64,000 nt of DNA from Flavobacteriaceae bacterium NBU2977 (GCA_019931105.1 JAIOUW010000001.1:1054001-1118000), one strand, 5' to 3'; positions 26,124-35,468 are shown, counted from the first letter of the stretch. Notes: generated from the sequence alone by a model not told the origin. Made by a program: numbers and translations.

Positions 26124-27884
26124 TCAATCAGTGGTCACTTTTATCGGTTCTACGGGCAAACCACTTTCGTTTTGCACTTTTCGTAATTGGCCTACCTCAG
26201 TTTCCGATATTTCTGAGGCCTCATTGCCAAAGCTTGATCGTATGAAGGTCAGTACTTGTGCAATTTCTTCGTCTTTCAAGAAACTATGCTGTGGCATTAC
26301 ACCGTTATACACCTCGTCTTCAATTTTCAAGCTACCTTCCATTCCCTGTAGCATGACGCGTATCAGACGATCTTTGTCACCGGTTACCCAATCTGTATTT
26401 ATCAGCGGCGGAAATCTTCCGGAGGCGCCCATACCGTTCATTTGATGGCAAGTACTGCAATATTGCTGATAAATCTTTGCGCCACCGACCAGGTTTTCAG
26501 GAAGTAAGTTGTCTTTGACTTCATCAGGACTTCTAATATGTGACAACTGCTTTCTATCTTCCATTGCCAACAGTTGTTCTTCCTTGAACTCCGATCTATC
26601 ACCATCATAGGTAATCTTCCAAATCTTGCCCTTCACCGAATCGGATATATATAGCTCACCCTCAGGTCCAACGGCAAGGCCCATAGGTCTATAATGGGCA
26701 TCTTTGACACTTTCTATTGGGTCAACGACGGCAAAACCATCGGCGAAAACCTCGTACTCACCACTAGGTTCGCCATCTTTAAACGGAACAAAGCCAACAA
26801 AATAACCGGACTGTGGATAAGGCGCCCTGTTCGTAGATCCGTGAAATGCAATAAAAGCACCATTTCTGTATCGCTCAGGAAATTGGTCTCCTTGGTAGAA
26901 CAATAGGTCGTTGGGCGCCCAATGCCCCGGAAAACCCATAATCGGATCTTCAAAATCAGCACATCGACCGACTATTTCACCATCGCCACCATATTCGGGC
27001 GCAAGTACCTTTTTACCTTTTATCTGGTCGTAGTAGCAGTAGGGCCACCCAAAATTAGAGCCTTCGGTAATTCTAATAAATTCTTCGGATGGAAGCAATG
27101 CGCTTTGACGCGGCGTATATCGATCGGGCCAAAGTCTTAATAGGTCGTCTCGTCCATGCACTACAGCATATAATTCGCCATCTACGGGATTCCAGTTCAT
27201 CGCTACAAGACTTCTTATGCCAGAGGCATATTTGTAACCATCTTTTTGCGTTTGGTTCAATTTATCGGCATCAAAGCGCCAGACGCCACCGTGATGTTCC
27301 AATTGAGGGCAGGGGTCCATTCCAGGGACGCCCGGCGTACGTTTGGGATCTTGACAGGCATTCGAGGGCGCCCCAAAAGGAACGAATATATGACCCTCAT
27401 CATCGAACGCTATCGGTTTGCCGATGTGCTCATGCTTGCCATGTTCGTGATCATCGACCACAACCACTTCGACCTCCCCTTCTGGAATTAAAGATCCTGG
27501 TCTTAGTTTTTGCCGGTATACCACCAAATCGGAACTATAATAGATATAGCCGTTATAGATTCTCATGGCCGTTGCATAACTCCACTTTTCGACCTCGCTG
27601 GCACCGAACCTTTTGATATCATCTGCCCTACTATCGCCATCGGCATCCTTAAGTGCCACGGCAACCCCTTTCTGGGTTGCATTTCTCAACTTCGCATATA
27701 TGATATTATCATCGGTCACCGCCATATGGCGTACTGTTTCCTCAATACTATCGATGACCACCGCCGAGCTGAAACTTTCAGGAAGATAGAGACCTCCATC
27801 CGTAGGGGCGTTTTTACATTGTACGAACAATATGGCCAACAAGTAATACTTCAGAAAATTCTTTACGCCGGGCAATGACTTCAT
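26124..27884 (-). CDS. lipoprotein sugar dehydrogenase with C-terminal cytochrome c
   Basis: A 586-residue protein combining an N-terminal beta-propeller of the glucose/sorbosone dehydrogenase type (MGLAVGPEGELYISDS, GSNFGWPYCYYD) with a C-terminal cytochrome c domain (YCSTCHQM, heme site from residue 476 on, and MPQHSF for the axial Met). The start at 27884 places a lipobox ILFVQC near residue 20. It should oxidise a sugar at C1 to its lactone/acid with a quinone-type cofactor and pass electrons to the respiratory chain. It lies directly upstream of the deacetylase gene and could feed it a sugar acid. Confidence 0.85.
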   Translation of the reverse strand: MKSLPGVKNFLKYYLLAILFVQCKNAPTDGGLYLPESFSSAVVIDSIEETVRHMAVTDDNIIYAKLRNATQKGVAVALKDADGDSRADDIKRFGASEVEKWSYATAMRIYNGYIYYSSDLVVYRQKLRPGSLIPEGEVEVVVVDDHEHGKHEHIGKPIAFDDEGHIFVPFGAPSNACQDPKRTPGVPGMDPCPQLEHHGGVWRFDADKLNQTQKDGYKYASGIRSLVAMNWNPVDGELYAVVHGRDDLLRLWPDRYTPRQSALLPSEEFIRITEGSNFGWPYCYYDQIKGKKVLAPEYGGDGEIVGRCADFEDPIMGFPGHWAPNDLLFYQGDQFPERYRNGAFIAFHGSTNRAPYPQSGYFVGFVPFKDGEPSGEYEVFADGFAVVDPIESVKDAHYRPMGLAVGPEGELYISDSVKGKIWKITYDGDRSEFKEEQLLAMEDRKQLSHIRSPDEVKDNLLPENLVGGAKIYQQYCSTCHQMNGMGASGRFPPLINTDWVTGDKDRLIRVMLQGMEGSLKIEDEVYNGVMPQHSFLKDEEIAQVLTFIRSSFGNEASEISETEVGQLRKVQNESGLPVEPIKVTTD

Positions 27885-28053
27885 ACTATAGGGTGGCTTT
27901 TTTTGAATCGGCATCGTGCAACCTTGTCAAGGTAAAGTTCTTTTGAGTAATAAACAAGCGAAAAAAAACAAATGTGCTCGAACACATTTTTATGCTTATC
28001 ATCAAATTTCACACTGAACTCTAACAAGAAATAGGGTTCAAAAATTTAGGTTA

Positions 28054-28806
28054 TCATTCGAAAATAACCTGGCCAAAAAACTCAGGGCGATGGAAGTCGG
28101 GGCTATCGGTGCCAACGGGATTCCAGCTAATGTAGTGTGCCTCGGCAGTTTTGTTCCCGCATTTATAGAAATTGGCCTTTGCCGAGAGCCCTTTCAATCG
28201 AATATGCTTGTCACGCACCAAACTTGTGGCCGGAATAATGATCGTCATTTCCCAGGTGTGGTTACCCGATTTTTCAATAAAGGGCCGGTTTCCCAAAGTA
28301 GAGTTTACCTTTATTTCTTTTTCAATGATGCCAGGATCCACAAAGGTACGCCCGGCGCGCCCGGGACCATAGGCCAAATGTGTCACCCCTACACAATTGA
28401 ACTCGAAGTTATAATAATTGCCGTTCGCTTGAGGGTCGAAGAAAAATTCCACACAACTGTCATTAGACACCCCTCCATTGGTCTCGGTGACCTCGGCCAG
28501 AATGCTTTTTTCATTCACATAATACTTCAGCCAAATTTGATTATCGTGATGCGCAATTCTAAACTGTACTTCGGGCAAGTATTGAAATTCGGACCAATTG
28601 AGCAGGTCGATCGAATGAAGCTCTGTTCGTTCTTCCAATAATTCTGAAACAACGGCCAAGTCGATCTCTTTATCCGTTTTGATTTCCTGTACATGTAGGG
28701 TTTTGGATTTTTCCATTTGGGCCGGGCAACTTGTAAAGGACAAACATAGAAACAATGTCAATATGAATCCTTTAATTTTTAAACCAAAATCGTGAAAAGA
28801 TTCCAT
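28054..28806 (-). CDS. secreted CBM9-like carbohydrate-binding protein
   Basis: A 250-residue protein with a signal peptide (LTLFLCLSFTSC; either a lipobox or cleavage near PAQ) and one domain of the family 9 carbohydrate-binding type: WSEFQYLPEVQFRIAHHDNQIWL, VEFFFDPQANGNYYNFEFN, and the C-terminal HRPEFFGQVIF. Family 9 modules bind chain ends of glycans. It is the first gene of the minus-strand operon, 170 bp upstream of the dehydrogenase gene. An alternative start seven codons upstream exists. Confidence 0.8.
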   Translation of the reverse strand: MESFHDFGLKIKGFILTLFLCLSFTSCPAQMEKSKTLHVQEIKTDKEIDLAVVSELLEERTELHSIDLLNWSEFQYLPEVQFRIAHHDNQIWLKYYVNEKSILAEVTETNGGVSNDSCVEFFFDPQANGNYYNFEFNCVGVTHLAYGPGRAGRTFVDPGIIEKEIKVNSTLGNRPFIEKSGNHTWEMTIIIPATSLVRDKHIRLKGLSAKANFYKCGNKTAEAHYISWNPVGTDSPDFHRPEFFGQVIFE

Positions 28807-28906
28807 CTGAATAGATAAACTGTGCATTCGCCACTAATTTACCTTATTTTTATTTGACTTGGATACCACCCTTAAAATTGGCCTTATATTTTGATACCTT
28901 TACGAA

Positions 28907-30421
28907 ATGAACAAACTAACGGCACTTATTGCAATCGCATTTTTTTGTATCTCATGCGCCAATAAAAAAGAACCGATCAGTGAAAAGCCGAATATCGTTT
29001 TCATCTTTGCGGATGACCTTACCTATACCGCCATCAATGCCTTGGGCAATAATGAGGTTCAGACCCCTAACCTCGATCGATTAGTACAAAACGGAACGAC
29101 GTTTACCCATGCGTACAATATGGGCGGCTGGAACGGTGCCATATGTGCGGCCTCACGAGCGATGATAATCTCGGGTAGAAGTGTATGGGATGCCAATGCC
29201 TTTCGTCAACGGTGGATAAAAGGTAAGAATATGGACAAGACCTGGGGCAGGCTCATGGCAAGTGCCGGATACGAAACCTATATGACCGGCAAATGGCATG
29301 TCGATGCCCTAGCCGATAGTGTTTTTCAAAATGTCGTACACGTCAGGCCCGGTATGCCAAGGGATTCTTGGAGCCATCAAGGCACCATACCCATTGTAAA
29401 CGAGATGTTGGCGAAGGGAGCGACCAATGAGGAAATCAGGGCGATCGGCTATAATCGCCCGCTAAGTGAAAATGACACGACCTGGTCGCCGACCGATAAA
29501 AAATATGGCGGTTTTTGGCAGGGTGGCAAACACTGGAGCGAAGTACTGAAAGACGATGCGCTAGGTTTTATCGATAAGGCCAAAAAAAGTGACAAGCCTT
29601 TTTTTATGTACCTCGCCTTCAATGCGCCACATGACCCAAGGCAGGCTCCAAAAGAATATTTGGACAAGTACCCTTTGGAGAATCTTAGTGTTCCTGAAAG
29701 TTTTCTCCCCATGTACCCTTATAAGGACAGTATGGGAAATGGCCCTGATTTAAGGGACGAGGCCCTGGCACCTTTTCCCAGAACGGAATACGCGGTCAAA
29801 AAACACAAACAGGAGTATTATGCGCTGATATCCCATCTTGATGATCAAGTAGGTGAAATTCTGGAAGCCCTAAAAGCTTCGGGAAAGATGGACAATACCT
29901 ACGTCATTTTCACTTCCGACCATGGACTGGCCGTAGGCCGGCACGGGCTGTTGGGGAAGCAATCACAATTTGACCATAGCATTCGACCTCCATTTATGAT
30001 CGTCGGGCCCGATATTCCTGAAGGAAAAAAAATCGATGCGGATATTTATCTGCAGGATGCCATGGCAACAAGTCTTGAATTGGCGGGCATTGAAAAACCC
30101 GATTATGTATTCTTCAATAGTATTCTCGATTTGGTCGATGGAAGCCGAACAGAAAGTCATTATGACGCCATTTATAACGGATATATCGACCTGCAACGTA
30201 TGATCCGCAAAGATGGCTTTAAACTGATCGTCTATCCCAAATTGAAGAAGGTACTGCTGTTCGATATGGAAAAAGACCCCGAAGAGATGAACGATCTTGC
30301 CGAATTGCCCGAGTATCAAGAAAAAGTGGATATGTTATTTTCTGACCTTTTGGTGCTACAAAATGAAATGAAGGACCACTTGGATATTAGTCACATAAGG
30401 CCCGTCACAATCCTTGATTGA
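28907..30421 (+). CDS. S1-family sulfatase lipoprotein, CxAxR variant
   Basis: A 504-residue sulfatase that should remove sulfate esters from a carbohydrate. A lipobox (CISC, C17) marks a lipoprotein. Metal ligands D36 and D37 lie in FIFADDLTYT, the formylglycine site is C80-A-A-S-R84 within GAICAASRAMIISGR, and FTSDHGLAVGRHGLLGK supplies the second Asp-His pair. The usual motif is CxPxR; Ala replaces Pro, a variant still known to be matured in other sulfatases. It is divergent from the CBM9 operon by about 100 bp and convergent with the lactonase gene. Confidence 0.93.
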   Translation: MNKLTALIAIAFFCISCANKKEPISEKPNIVFIFADDLTYTAINALGNNEVQTPNLDRLVQNGTTFTHAYNMGGWNGAICAASRAMIISGRSVWDANAFRQRWIKGKNMDKTWGRLMASAGYETYMTGKWHVDALADSVFQNVVHVRPGMPRDSWSHQGTIPIVNEMLAKGATNEEIRAIGYNRPLSENDTTWSPTDKKYGGFWQGGKHWSEVLKDDALGFIDKAKKSDKPFFMYLAFNAPHDPRQAPKEYLDKYPLENLSVPESFLPMYPYKDSMGNGPDLRDEALAPFPRTEYAVKKHKQEYYALISHLDDQVGEILEALKASGKMDNTYVIFTSDHGLAVGRHGLLGKQSQFDHSIRPPFMIVGPDIPEGKKIDADIYLQDAMATSLELAGIEKPDYVFFNSILDLVDGSRTESHYDAIYNGYIDLQRMIRKDGFKLIVYPKLKKVLLFDMEKDPEEMNDLAELPEYQEKVDMLFSDLLVLQNEMKDHLDISHIRPVTILD

Positions 30422-30434
30422 AGGTAAACGAAGA

Positions 30435-31262
30435 TTACAGATCATAAAATTCAATCGCATTCCCGCCCATAATTGCCATCCTTTCACCGTCGCTCAGGGG
30501 GGCAATGAAATCAACTACCAATTGCTTGACCTGCCCATAATTTCCTGCCACAAGACAAACCGGCCAGTCGGATCCGTACATAATGCGGTCGGGGCCAAAA
30601 ACATTTAGCACCCAGTCCATATAAGGTATGATCTGTTGTGGGGTCCAAGTTTTGTAATCGGCCTCGGTAATCATTCCCGATAGTTTGCAATAGACATTTT
30701 CGTATCGGGCGATTTCCTTTATCAAAATGGCCCAGCCCTCAAAAAATCCATCTTTGATGTAGGGCTTGGCTATATGATCAATAACGAATTTTTGGTTCGG
30801 AAACTGTTTTACGAACTCCAAGGCAGCACCCAATTGATGGGGAAAAATGAGAATGTCATAAACGTGGCCATATTTCTCCAATAATGAAATGCCCTTTAAA
30901 AAACTAGGCCTCATCAAGAAATTATGGTCGGCTTCACCCTGTACGATATGGCGCCAACCTTTCAGCTTCTTCTCGGCGCTATATTTTTCCATTACCGCGT
31001 CAATGGCGTTCGATCGTAGGTCGGCCCATCCGACCACTCCTTTTATAAAATCATTTTGGTCGGCAAGGTCGAGCAGAAAATCGGTTTCGGCCAAGGTTTG
31101 ATCCGCCTGAACGGCCACAGAGCCATCAATATCGTTTTCTTGATAGACTTTCTTTAAATCTTCCGGTAGAAAGTCGCGCCGAATTACTGCCATGTCCTCA
31201 TCGATCCATGCGTGTTTTACAGGTTCATATTTCCAGAAATGCTGATGTGAATCAATGTTCAT
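30435..31262 (-). CDS. amidohydrolase_2 lactonase, L-fuconolactonase-like
   Basis: A 275-residue cytoplasmic TIM-barrel hydrolase with the HQH metal motif (H6, H8), FVIDHIAKPYIKDG, KLSGMITEAD and YGSDWPVC with the catalytic Asp. This set is typical of L-fucono-1,5-lactonase and related sugar lactonases. Its gene is 39 bp downstream of the altronate dehydratase-like gene on the same strand, which fits lactone opening followed by dehydration of the aldonate. The sugar (fucose, rhamnose, galactose or another) is not determined by the sequence. Confidence 0.85.
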   Translation of the reverse strand: MNIDSHQHFWKYEPVKHAWIDEDMAVIRRDFLPEDLKKVYQENDIDGSVAVQADQTLAETDFLLDLADQNDFIKGVVGWADLRSNAIDAVMEKYSAEKKLKGWRHIVQGEADHNFLMRPSFLKGISLLEKYGHVYDILIFPHQLGAALEFVKQFPNQKFVIDHIAKPYIKDGFFEGWAILIKEIARYENVYCKLSGMITEADYKTWTPQQIIPYMDWVLNVFGPDRIMYGSDWPVCLVAGNYGQVKQLVVDFIAPLSDGERMAIMGGNAIEFYDL

Positions 31263-31301
31263 CTTGTCGGTTCTTTAACTATATAATCTTGAAAAGATAT
31301 T

Positions 31302-32954
31302 CTACAATGAAATACCCCTTTTCCAAGGGATAAAATCTTCTTGCCCTAGACGTACCGCAGCCGTAACGACTTCGCCACTTGCGACTTTTATGATATAATC
31401 AAGTAATTCGGCCCCTTTCGTCTCGATCGTATCCTCACCGGTAATAATACTTCCGGTACTGAAATCAATGATGTCAGGCATGCGATCCGTCAAGGTATTA
31501 TTACTTGACATTTTGATTACGGGGGCGATGGGGTTACCTGTTGGGGTACCCAATCCGGTGGTAAAGGCGATTACATTGCATCCTGAGCCGGCGAGTCCGG
31601 TAGTACTTTCCACGTCATTGCCGGGGGTACACAATAGGTTGAGTCCTTTACGGGTCGATTTCTCGGTATAGTCAAGCACTTGGGTCACAGGTGATGTTCC
31701 ACCTTTTTTTGCCGCTCCAGCCGATTTGATGGCATCGGTAATCAGTCCGTCCTTGATATTGCCGGGCGAAGGGTTATTGGCAAAGGCAGACCCCAATGCC
31801 ACCGCCCTAGCGGAATACGAATCCATAAGATCTGCAAATTTCTTCGCCTCGTTTTCGGTTGCGCAACGATTTATCAATTCTTGCTCGACCCCATTCAGTT
31901 CGGGAAATTCGGATAGTATCGTAGTTCCGCCAAGCGCAACCAATAAATCGGATGCATAGCCCAATGCAGGATTTGCCGAGATTCCTGAAAACCCGTCAGA
32001 AGCACCACATTCGAGTCCCAAGGTCAGATGGCCCAGCGAAGCCGGTGCACGTTCGATCTTGTTCGCCTCGATCAGCCCTATAAAGGTTTTCTTTACGGCC
32101 TCTTCGATAAAGTGACGTTCGCTTTCACTTTTCTGTTGCTCTAAAATATAAAGCGGCTTTGAAAAGTTTGGGTCGCGCGCCTCGATTCCTTTCAATACAT
32201 TCTTGACTTCAGCGTTTTGGCAGCCCAAACTTAAAATCGTTGCCCCTGCGACATTCGGATTGGTAATATACCCGGCAAAAAGGTTACATAGGGTTTCAGA
32301 GTCTAAACGGAAGCCCCCACACCCTCCTTCATGGGTCAGAAATTTGATGCCATCAACATTCGGGAACAACCTGTTCTGTATGATTTCATCAGGACCTTGA
32401 ATTATTTTGGCTTCCATCAATTCATCTTCGCTTGCACCTTTTTTATATCGACTTACCAAGGTCTCGGTGTCAACGATAAAATCACTGGTCGTATAATACC
32501 CCAATGATTTTAGCAAGGCCGATTTCATTACTTCGACATTTCTGTTCTCACAAAAGACCATGGGAATGACCAACCAATAATTGGCCGTTCCTACGCTACC
32601 GTCGGCCCTATGATAGCCGTTAAAAGTCTTGTCTTTCCATCGGGTAACATCCGGTGCCGACCAAAGCAATTTTTCCTTGCCCACCGCATATTCCGAAGAG
32701 GCATGTACCACATTTTCGGTCGTTATGGCCGCACCTTGGGCAATCGGTTGTGTCGCCTTGCCCACCAAGGCCCCGTACATGATTATTTCATCATTGACCG
32801 ATAATTCGGAAATGGTGAACTTATGCTTGGCCGATACGTTCGTTGCCAATTCAAAATGTTCGCCGTTATGATCGATCAACGCGCCTTTCGATAGATCTTG
32901 AAGAGCGGCCAGTACATTGTCTTTGGGGTGTATCTGTAAAAAGCTTTTGGACAT
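31302..32954 (-). CDS. uxaA: altronate dehydratase-like (UxaA family)
   Basis: A 550-residue Fe-dependent dehydratase with both UxaA parts: an N-terminal SAF-like domain (IHPKDNVLAALQDL, 1-95) and the larger catalytic part with HEGGCGGFR, GLECGASDGFSG, GSGCNVIAFTTGLGTPTGNPIAPVIK and DFSTGSI. It dehydrates an aldonate to a 2-keto-3-deoxy aldonate. Altronate is the classic substrate; with a fuconolactonase-like partner the true substrate could be another six-carbon sugar acid such as fuconate. It is cytoplasmic. Confidence 0.86.
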   Translation of the reverse strand: MSKSFLQIHPKDNVLAALQDLSKGALIDHNGEHFELATNVSAKHKFTISELSVNDEIIMYGALVGKATQPIAQGAAITTENVVHASSEYAVGKEKLLWSAPDVTRWKDKTFNGYHRADGSVGTANYWLVIPMVFCENRNVEVMKSALLKSLGYYTTSDFIVDTETLVSRYKKGASEDELMEAKIIQGPDEIIQNRLFPNVDGIKFLTHEGGCGGFRLDSETLCNLFAGYITNPNVAGATILSLGCQNAEVKNVLKGIEARDPNFSKPLYILEQQKSESERHFIEEAVKKTFIGLIEANKIERAPASLGHLTLGLECGASDGFSGISANPALGYASDLLVALGGTTILSEFPELNGVEQELINRCATENEAKKFADLMDSYSARAVALGSAFANNPSPGNIKDGLITDAIKSAGAAKKGGTSPVTQVLDYTEKSTRKGLNLLCTPGNDVESTTGLAGSGCNVIAFTTGLGTPTGNPIAPVIKMSSNNTLTDRMPDIIDFSTGSIITGEDTIETKGAELLDYIIKVASGEVVTAAVRLGQEDFIPWKRGISL

Positions 32955-33066
32955 ATCTTAATTAAATAGCCTTATTCGGTAGATGGGATTCCCCTTTGAA
33001 AAGGAAACAACTAAAATAACCATCTTTTTAGAATAGTTGATTCTTGAATTTCAATAATATTGCGCT

Positions 33067-34557
33067 TTAAGAAGGCATTTCAGGGAGGCTCCATCCATTT
33101 TGATAGGTATGGCAGATAAACTCGGTCGCCGATTCGAGTGCATTGAATTCTTTCCGTTCTACATTCCAGGTGGGCGACCCGTTCACCATTTCGAAGCCGA
33201 ATTTTTCAACGACCTGCATGGTTTCGTTGGCACCGATATTGGTAAACTTCATATTTTCCCCGTCCCATTTCAACGTTTTGTTCAATCCTTGAAGGCGAAT
33301 CGCCAGAACCCCTAACAGTACCATTTCGTTGAAAGGCCCCGAATAATCGAAACTCGCAGACCCATTTGTTCTATTTTCAGGAGATTCCTTGCACGCCCGT
33401 ATCCAATCTTGCTCATGTGGCCCATCGATATAGCCCACTGCGCCCGGTATCCTTTTTAAATAGGGGGCAACCTCTGGAAGCCTACCCGAAAGCAATCTTG
33501 GGTTGAACCCTCCGCAGTCGCATATCAACGTATCTTTAGTGCCAACAAGCAAACATCCTCCTAACCCATCTCTTATCATGGGAACGCCGTCATCAAGGAG
33601 ATCGGGCCTGTCGGGGAGGAATCCTCCATCATACCAGTGCACTTTTACCGGTGGCATTTTTACTTTTTCCAAGGCCTCCCTCTCAGGGAAATCGAAACGA
33701 ACTTTTTCCGCGTTCGGGGCACTTTCGGTATTCACTGTGGTGGAACTGCCCGAAATTGCCTCCGGATATTTCAATTTCAACGCCCTATAGATAGGATCCA
33801 TCACATGACAAGCCATATCACCAAAGGCCCCCGTGCCGAAATCCCAAAACCCGCGCCAGTTCCATGGCGTATATATTTCATGATACGGACACATGGGCGC
33901 CGGACCAATAAACAAGTCCCAATCAAAATTCTTCGGTATTTCCATCGCCGTTTTCGGGCGTTCCAGACCTTGTGGCCAAATGGGTCGGTCGGTCCATGCA
34001 TGGGCTTCGACGACCTCACCGATCTCACCATTCCAGACCCATTCACAGAGTTGCCGCACCCCATCACCTGAATTTCCCTGATTGCCCATTTGGGTCGCGC
34101 CGTTGTATCGTTCGGCCAATTTTGTCAACAACCGCGATTCGTAGACCGAATGTGTCAGGGGTTTTTGGCAGTACACATGTTTGTCCATAGTTAAGGCCGT
34201 GGCCGAAATAGCGGCATGGGTATGATCGGCCGTCGCTACCATGACGGCATCCATCGAATCTCCTAGTTCATCGAACATTTTTCGCCAATCATAATATTTC
34301 TTGGCCTTCGGAAAGGCATCGAAACACTTTTGGCCATAATTCCAGTCGATATCACAGAGTCCGATTATGTTCTCGGTATCCATGGCGTTAAGATTGTTGA
34401 ACCCTTTACCACCAACCCCGACCCCTACTATGTTCAGGGTATCGCTGGGCGGTTTATGGCCCAATCCGCTGATTACATGACTCGGCACGATCGAAATACA
34501 AATTCCGGCAGCGGTCGTTTTTTTAATAAATTTTCGACGGGAATTCAGTTTCATCAT
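33067..34557 (-). CDS. Tat-type Gfo/Idh/MocA family oxidoreductase, third copy
   Basis: A 496-residue exported NAD(P)-dependent oxidoreductase. The N terminus LNSRRKFIKKTTAAG is a twin-arginine signal. The Rossmann region holds VGVGVGGKGFNN; the family motif appears as CQKPLTHSV; and the C-terminal half has the larger substrate domain with a PWNWRGFWDFGTGAFGDM segment and an insertion typical of secreted Bacteroidetes members. It is divergent from the DUF1080 gene by 162 bp. Oxidation of a sugar at C3 by such enzymes followed by DUF1080 cleavage is a known combination. Confidence 0.88.
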   Translation of the reverse strand: MMKLNSRRKFIKKTTAAGICISIVPSHVISGLGHKPPSDTLNIVGVGVGGKGFNNLNAMDTENIIGLCDIDWNYGQKCFDAFPKAKKYYDWRKMFDELGDSMDAVMVATADHTHAAISATALTMDKHVYCQKPLTHSVYESRLLTKLAERYNGATQMGNQGNSGDGVRQLCEWVWNGEIGEVVEAHAWTDRPIWPQGLERPKTAMEIPKNFDWDLFIGPAPMCPYHEIYTPWNWRGFWDFGTGAFGDMACHVMDPIYRALKLKYPEAISGSSTTVNTESAPNAEKVRFDFPEREALEKVKMPPVKVHWYDGGFLPDRPDLLDDGVPMIRDGLGGCLLVGTKDTLICDCGGFNPRLLSGRLPEVAPYLKRIPGAVGYIDGPHEQDWIRACKESPENRTNGSASFDYSGPFNEMVLLGVLAIRLQGLNKTLKWDGENMKFTNIGANETMQVVEKFGFEMVNGSPTWNVERKEFNALESATEFICHTYQNGWSLPEMPS

Positions 34558-34719
34558 ATCGCTAAGGTTATTTGACGTGACAAGGAGAAGAAAGGTAATG
34601 AAAAAACAGCCTTGAAAGTACTATTTAAAGGCCCTTTTATTGTATGGCGTATTTGAATATTCCTGCCCTTGGCACAAATTTATTTTTCTTACATTGTATT
34701 CCATATCAATTCAAATCCC

Positions 34720-35373
34720 ATGAAACCTAGAATCATTGCCCCACTTTTCATGTTCATATTCTTTTTGATGTCCATTGGTTTTGGCCAAGACTCAAACGAA
34801 AAAGATGAAAGCGGTTGGATTTCTTTATTCAACGGTGAAAATTTTGACGGATGGAAGGTGGGCAATAACGCCCAAAGCTTTTCCATTGAAAATGGCTCGA
34901 TAAAGGTCAACGGTCCCGTAGCCCACTTGTTCTATATGGGTGAAGTGGGCAATCATTCCTTTACAAATTTCGAATTCAAGGCGTCGGTCATGACCAAACC
35001 GGGGTCGAATTCAGGAATTTATATGCATACCCAGTATCAGGAAAGTGGATGGCCCAAATACGGCTATGAGGTACAGGTCAACAATTCACAGGGGGATTGG
35101 AAACGTACAGGAAGCCTGTATAACATTGTCAACGTTAGGGAAACCTATGTCGATGACAATGAATGGTATACTGAATATATCAAGGTAGAAGGCAAACGAA
35201 TAATCGTGAAAATAAACGATATCGTGGTCGTTGACTATACCGAACCTGATGACCCCGTTCGGGACGAAGGCGAAGTCAACAGGGTCTTAAGCCAGGGAAC
35301 CTTCGCACTTCAAGGCCATGATCCGGGCAGTACTGTTTACTATAAAGATATTATGGTGAGAATTCTTCCTTGA
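34720..35373 (+). CDS. secreted DUF1080 (3-keto-glycoside hydrolase-type) protein
   Basis: A 217-residue protein starting at the ATG at 34720, with a signal peptide (core APLFMFIFFLMSIG, cleavage after FG before QDSN). The jelly-roll DUF1080 domain begins with ISLFNGENFDGWKV, continues with GSNSGIYMHTQYQ and GYEVQVNNS, and ends with TFALQGHDPGSTVYYKDIMVR. Several DUF1080 proteins cleave 3-keto-glucosides; no catalytic assignment is made here. An upstream ATG (34669) would hide the signal peptide and is rejected. It is divergent from the Gfo/Idh gene. Confidence 0.85.
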   Translation: MKPRIIAPLFMFIFFLMSIGFGQDSNEKDESGWISLFNGENFDGWKVGNNAQSFSIENGSIKVNGPVAHLFYMGEVGNHSFTNFEFKASVMTKPGSNSGIYMHTQYQESGWPKYGYEVQVNNSQGDWKRTGSLYNIVNVRETYVDDNEWYTEYIKVEGKRIIVKINDIVVVDYTEPDDPVRDEGEVNRVLSQGTFALQGHDPGSTVYYKDIMVRILP

Positions 35374-35419
35374 TCTATCGATGATTCGCTAGTTCGAAAA
35401 TGCCGTCATTACGAATAAA

Positions 35420-35445
35420 AAATGCCGCACAGCAGGTCGGCATTT
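35420..35445. terminator. hairpin after the DUF1080 gene
   Basis: AAATGCCG and CGGCATTT form an 8-bp stem around ten bases, 46 bp after the stop codon. The T-run is better on the minus strand, so termination of the plus-strand transcript is only likely. Confidence 0.5.
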
Positions 35446-35450
35446 GCTTG

Positions 35451-35468
35451 GATTCTTAGGTTGGGCTC
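35451..35468. repeat. candidate left attachment site (copy of tRNA-Asn 3' end)
   Basis: These 18 bases match 41871-41888 at 15 positions, including 11 in a row (AGGTTGGGCTC), in the same orientation. The right copy covers the 3' part of tRNA-Asn. The repeat lies at the left edge of the accessory block. The adjoining CTCCCTTCGGCTTCGCTCA looks like a dispersed flavobacterial intergenic repeat, so chance similarity is possible. Confidence 0.35.
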
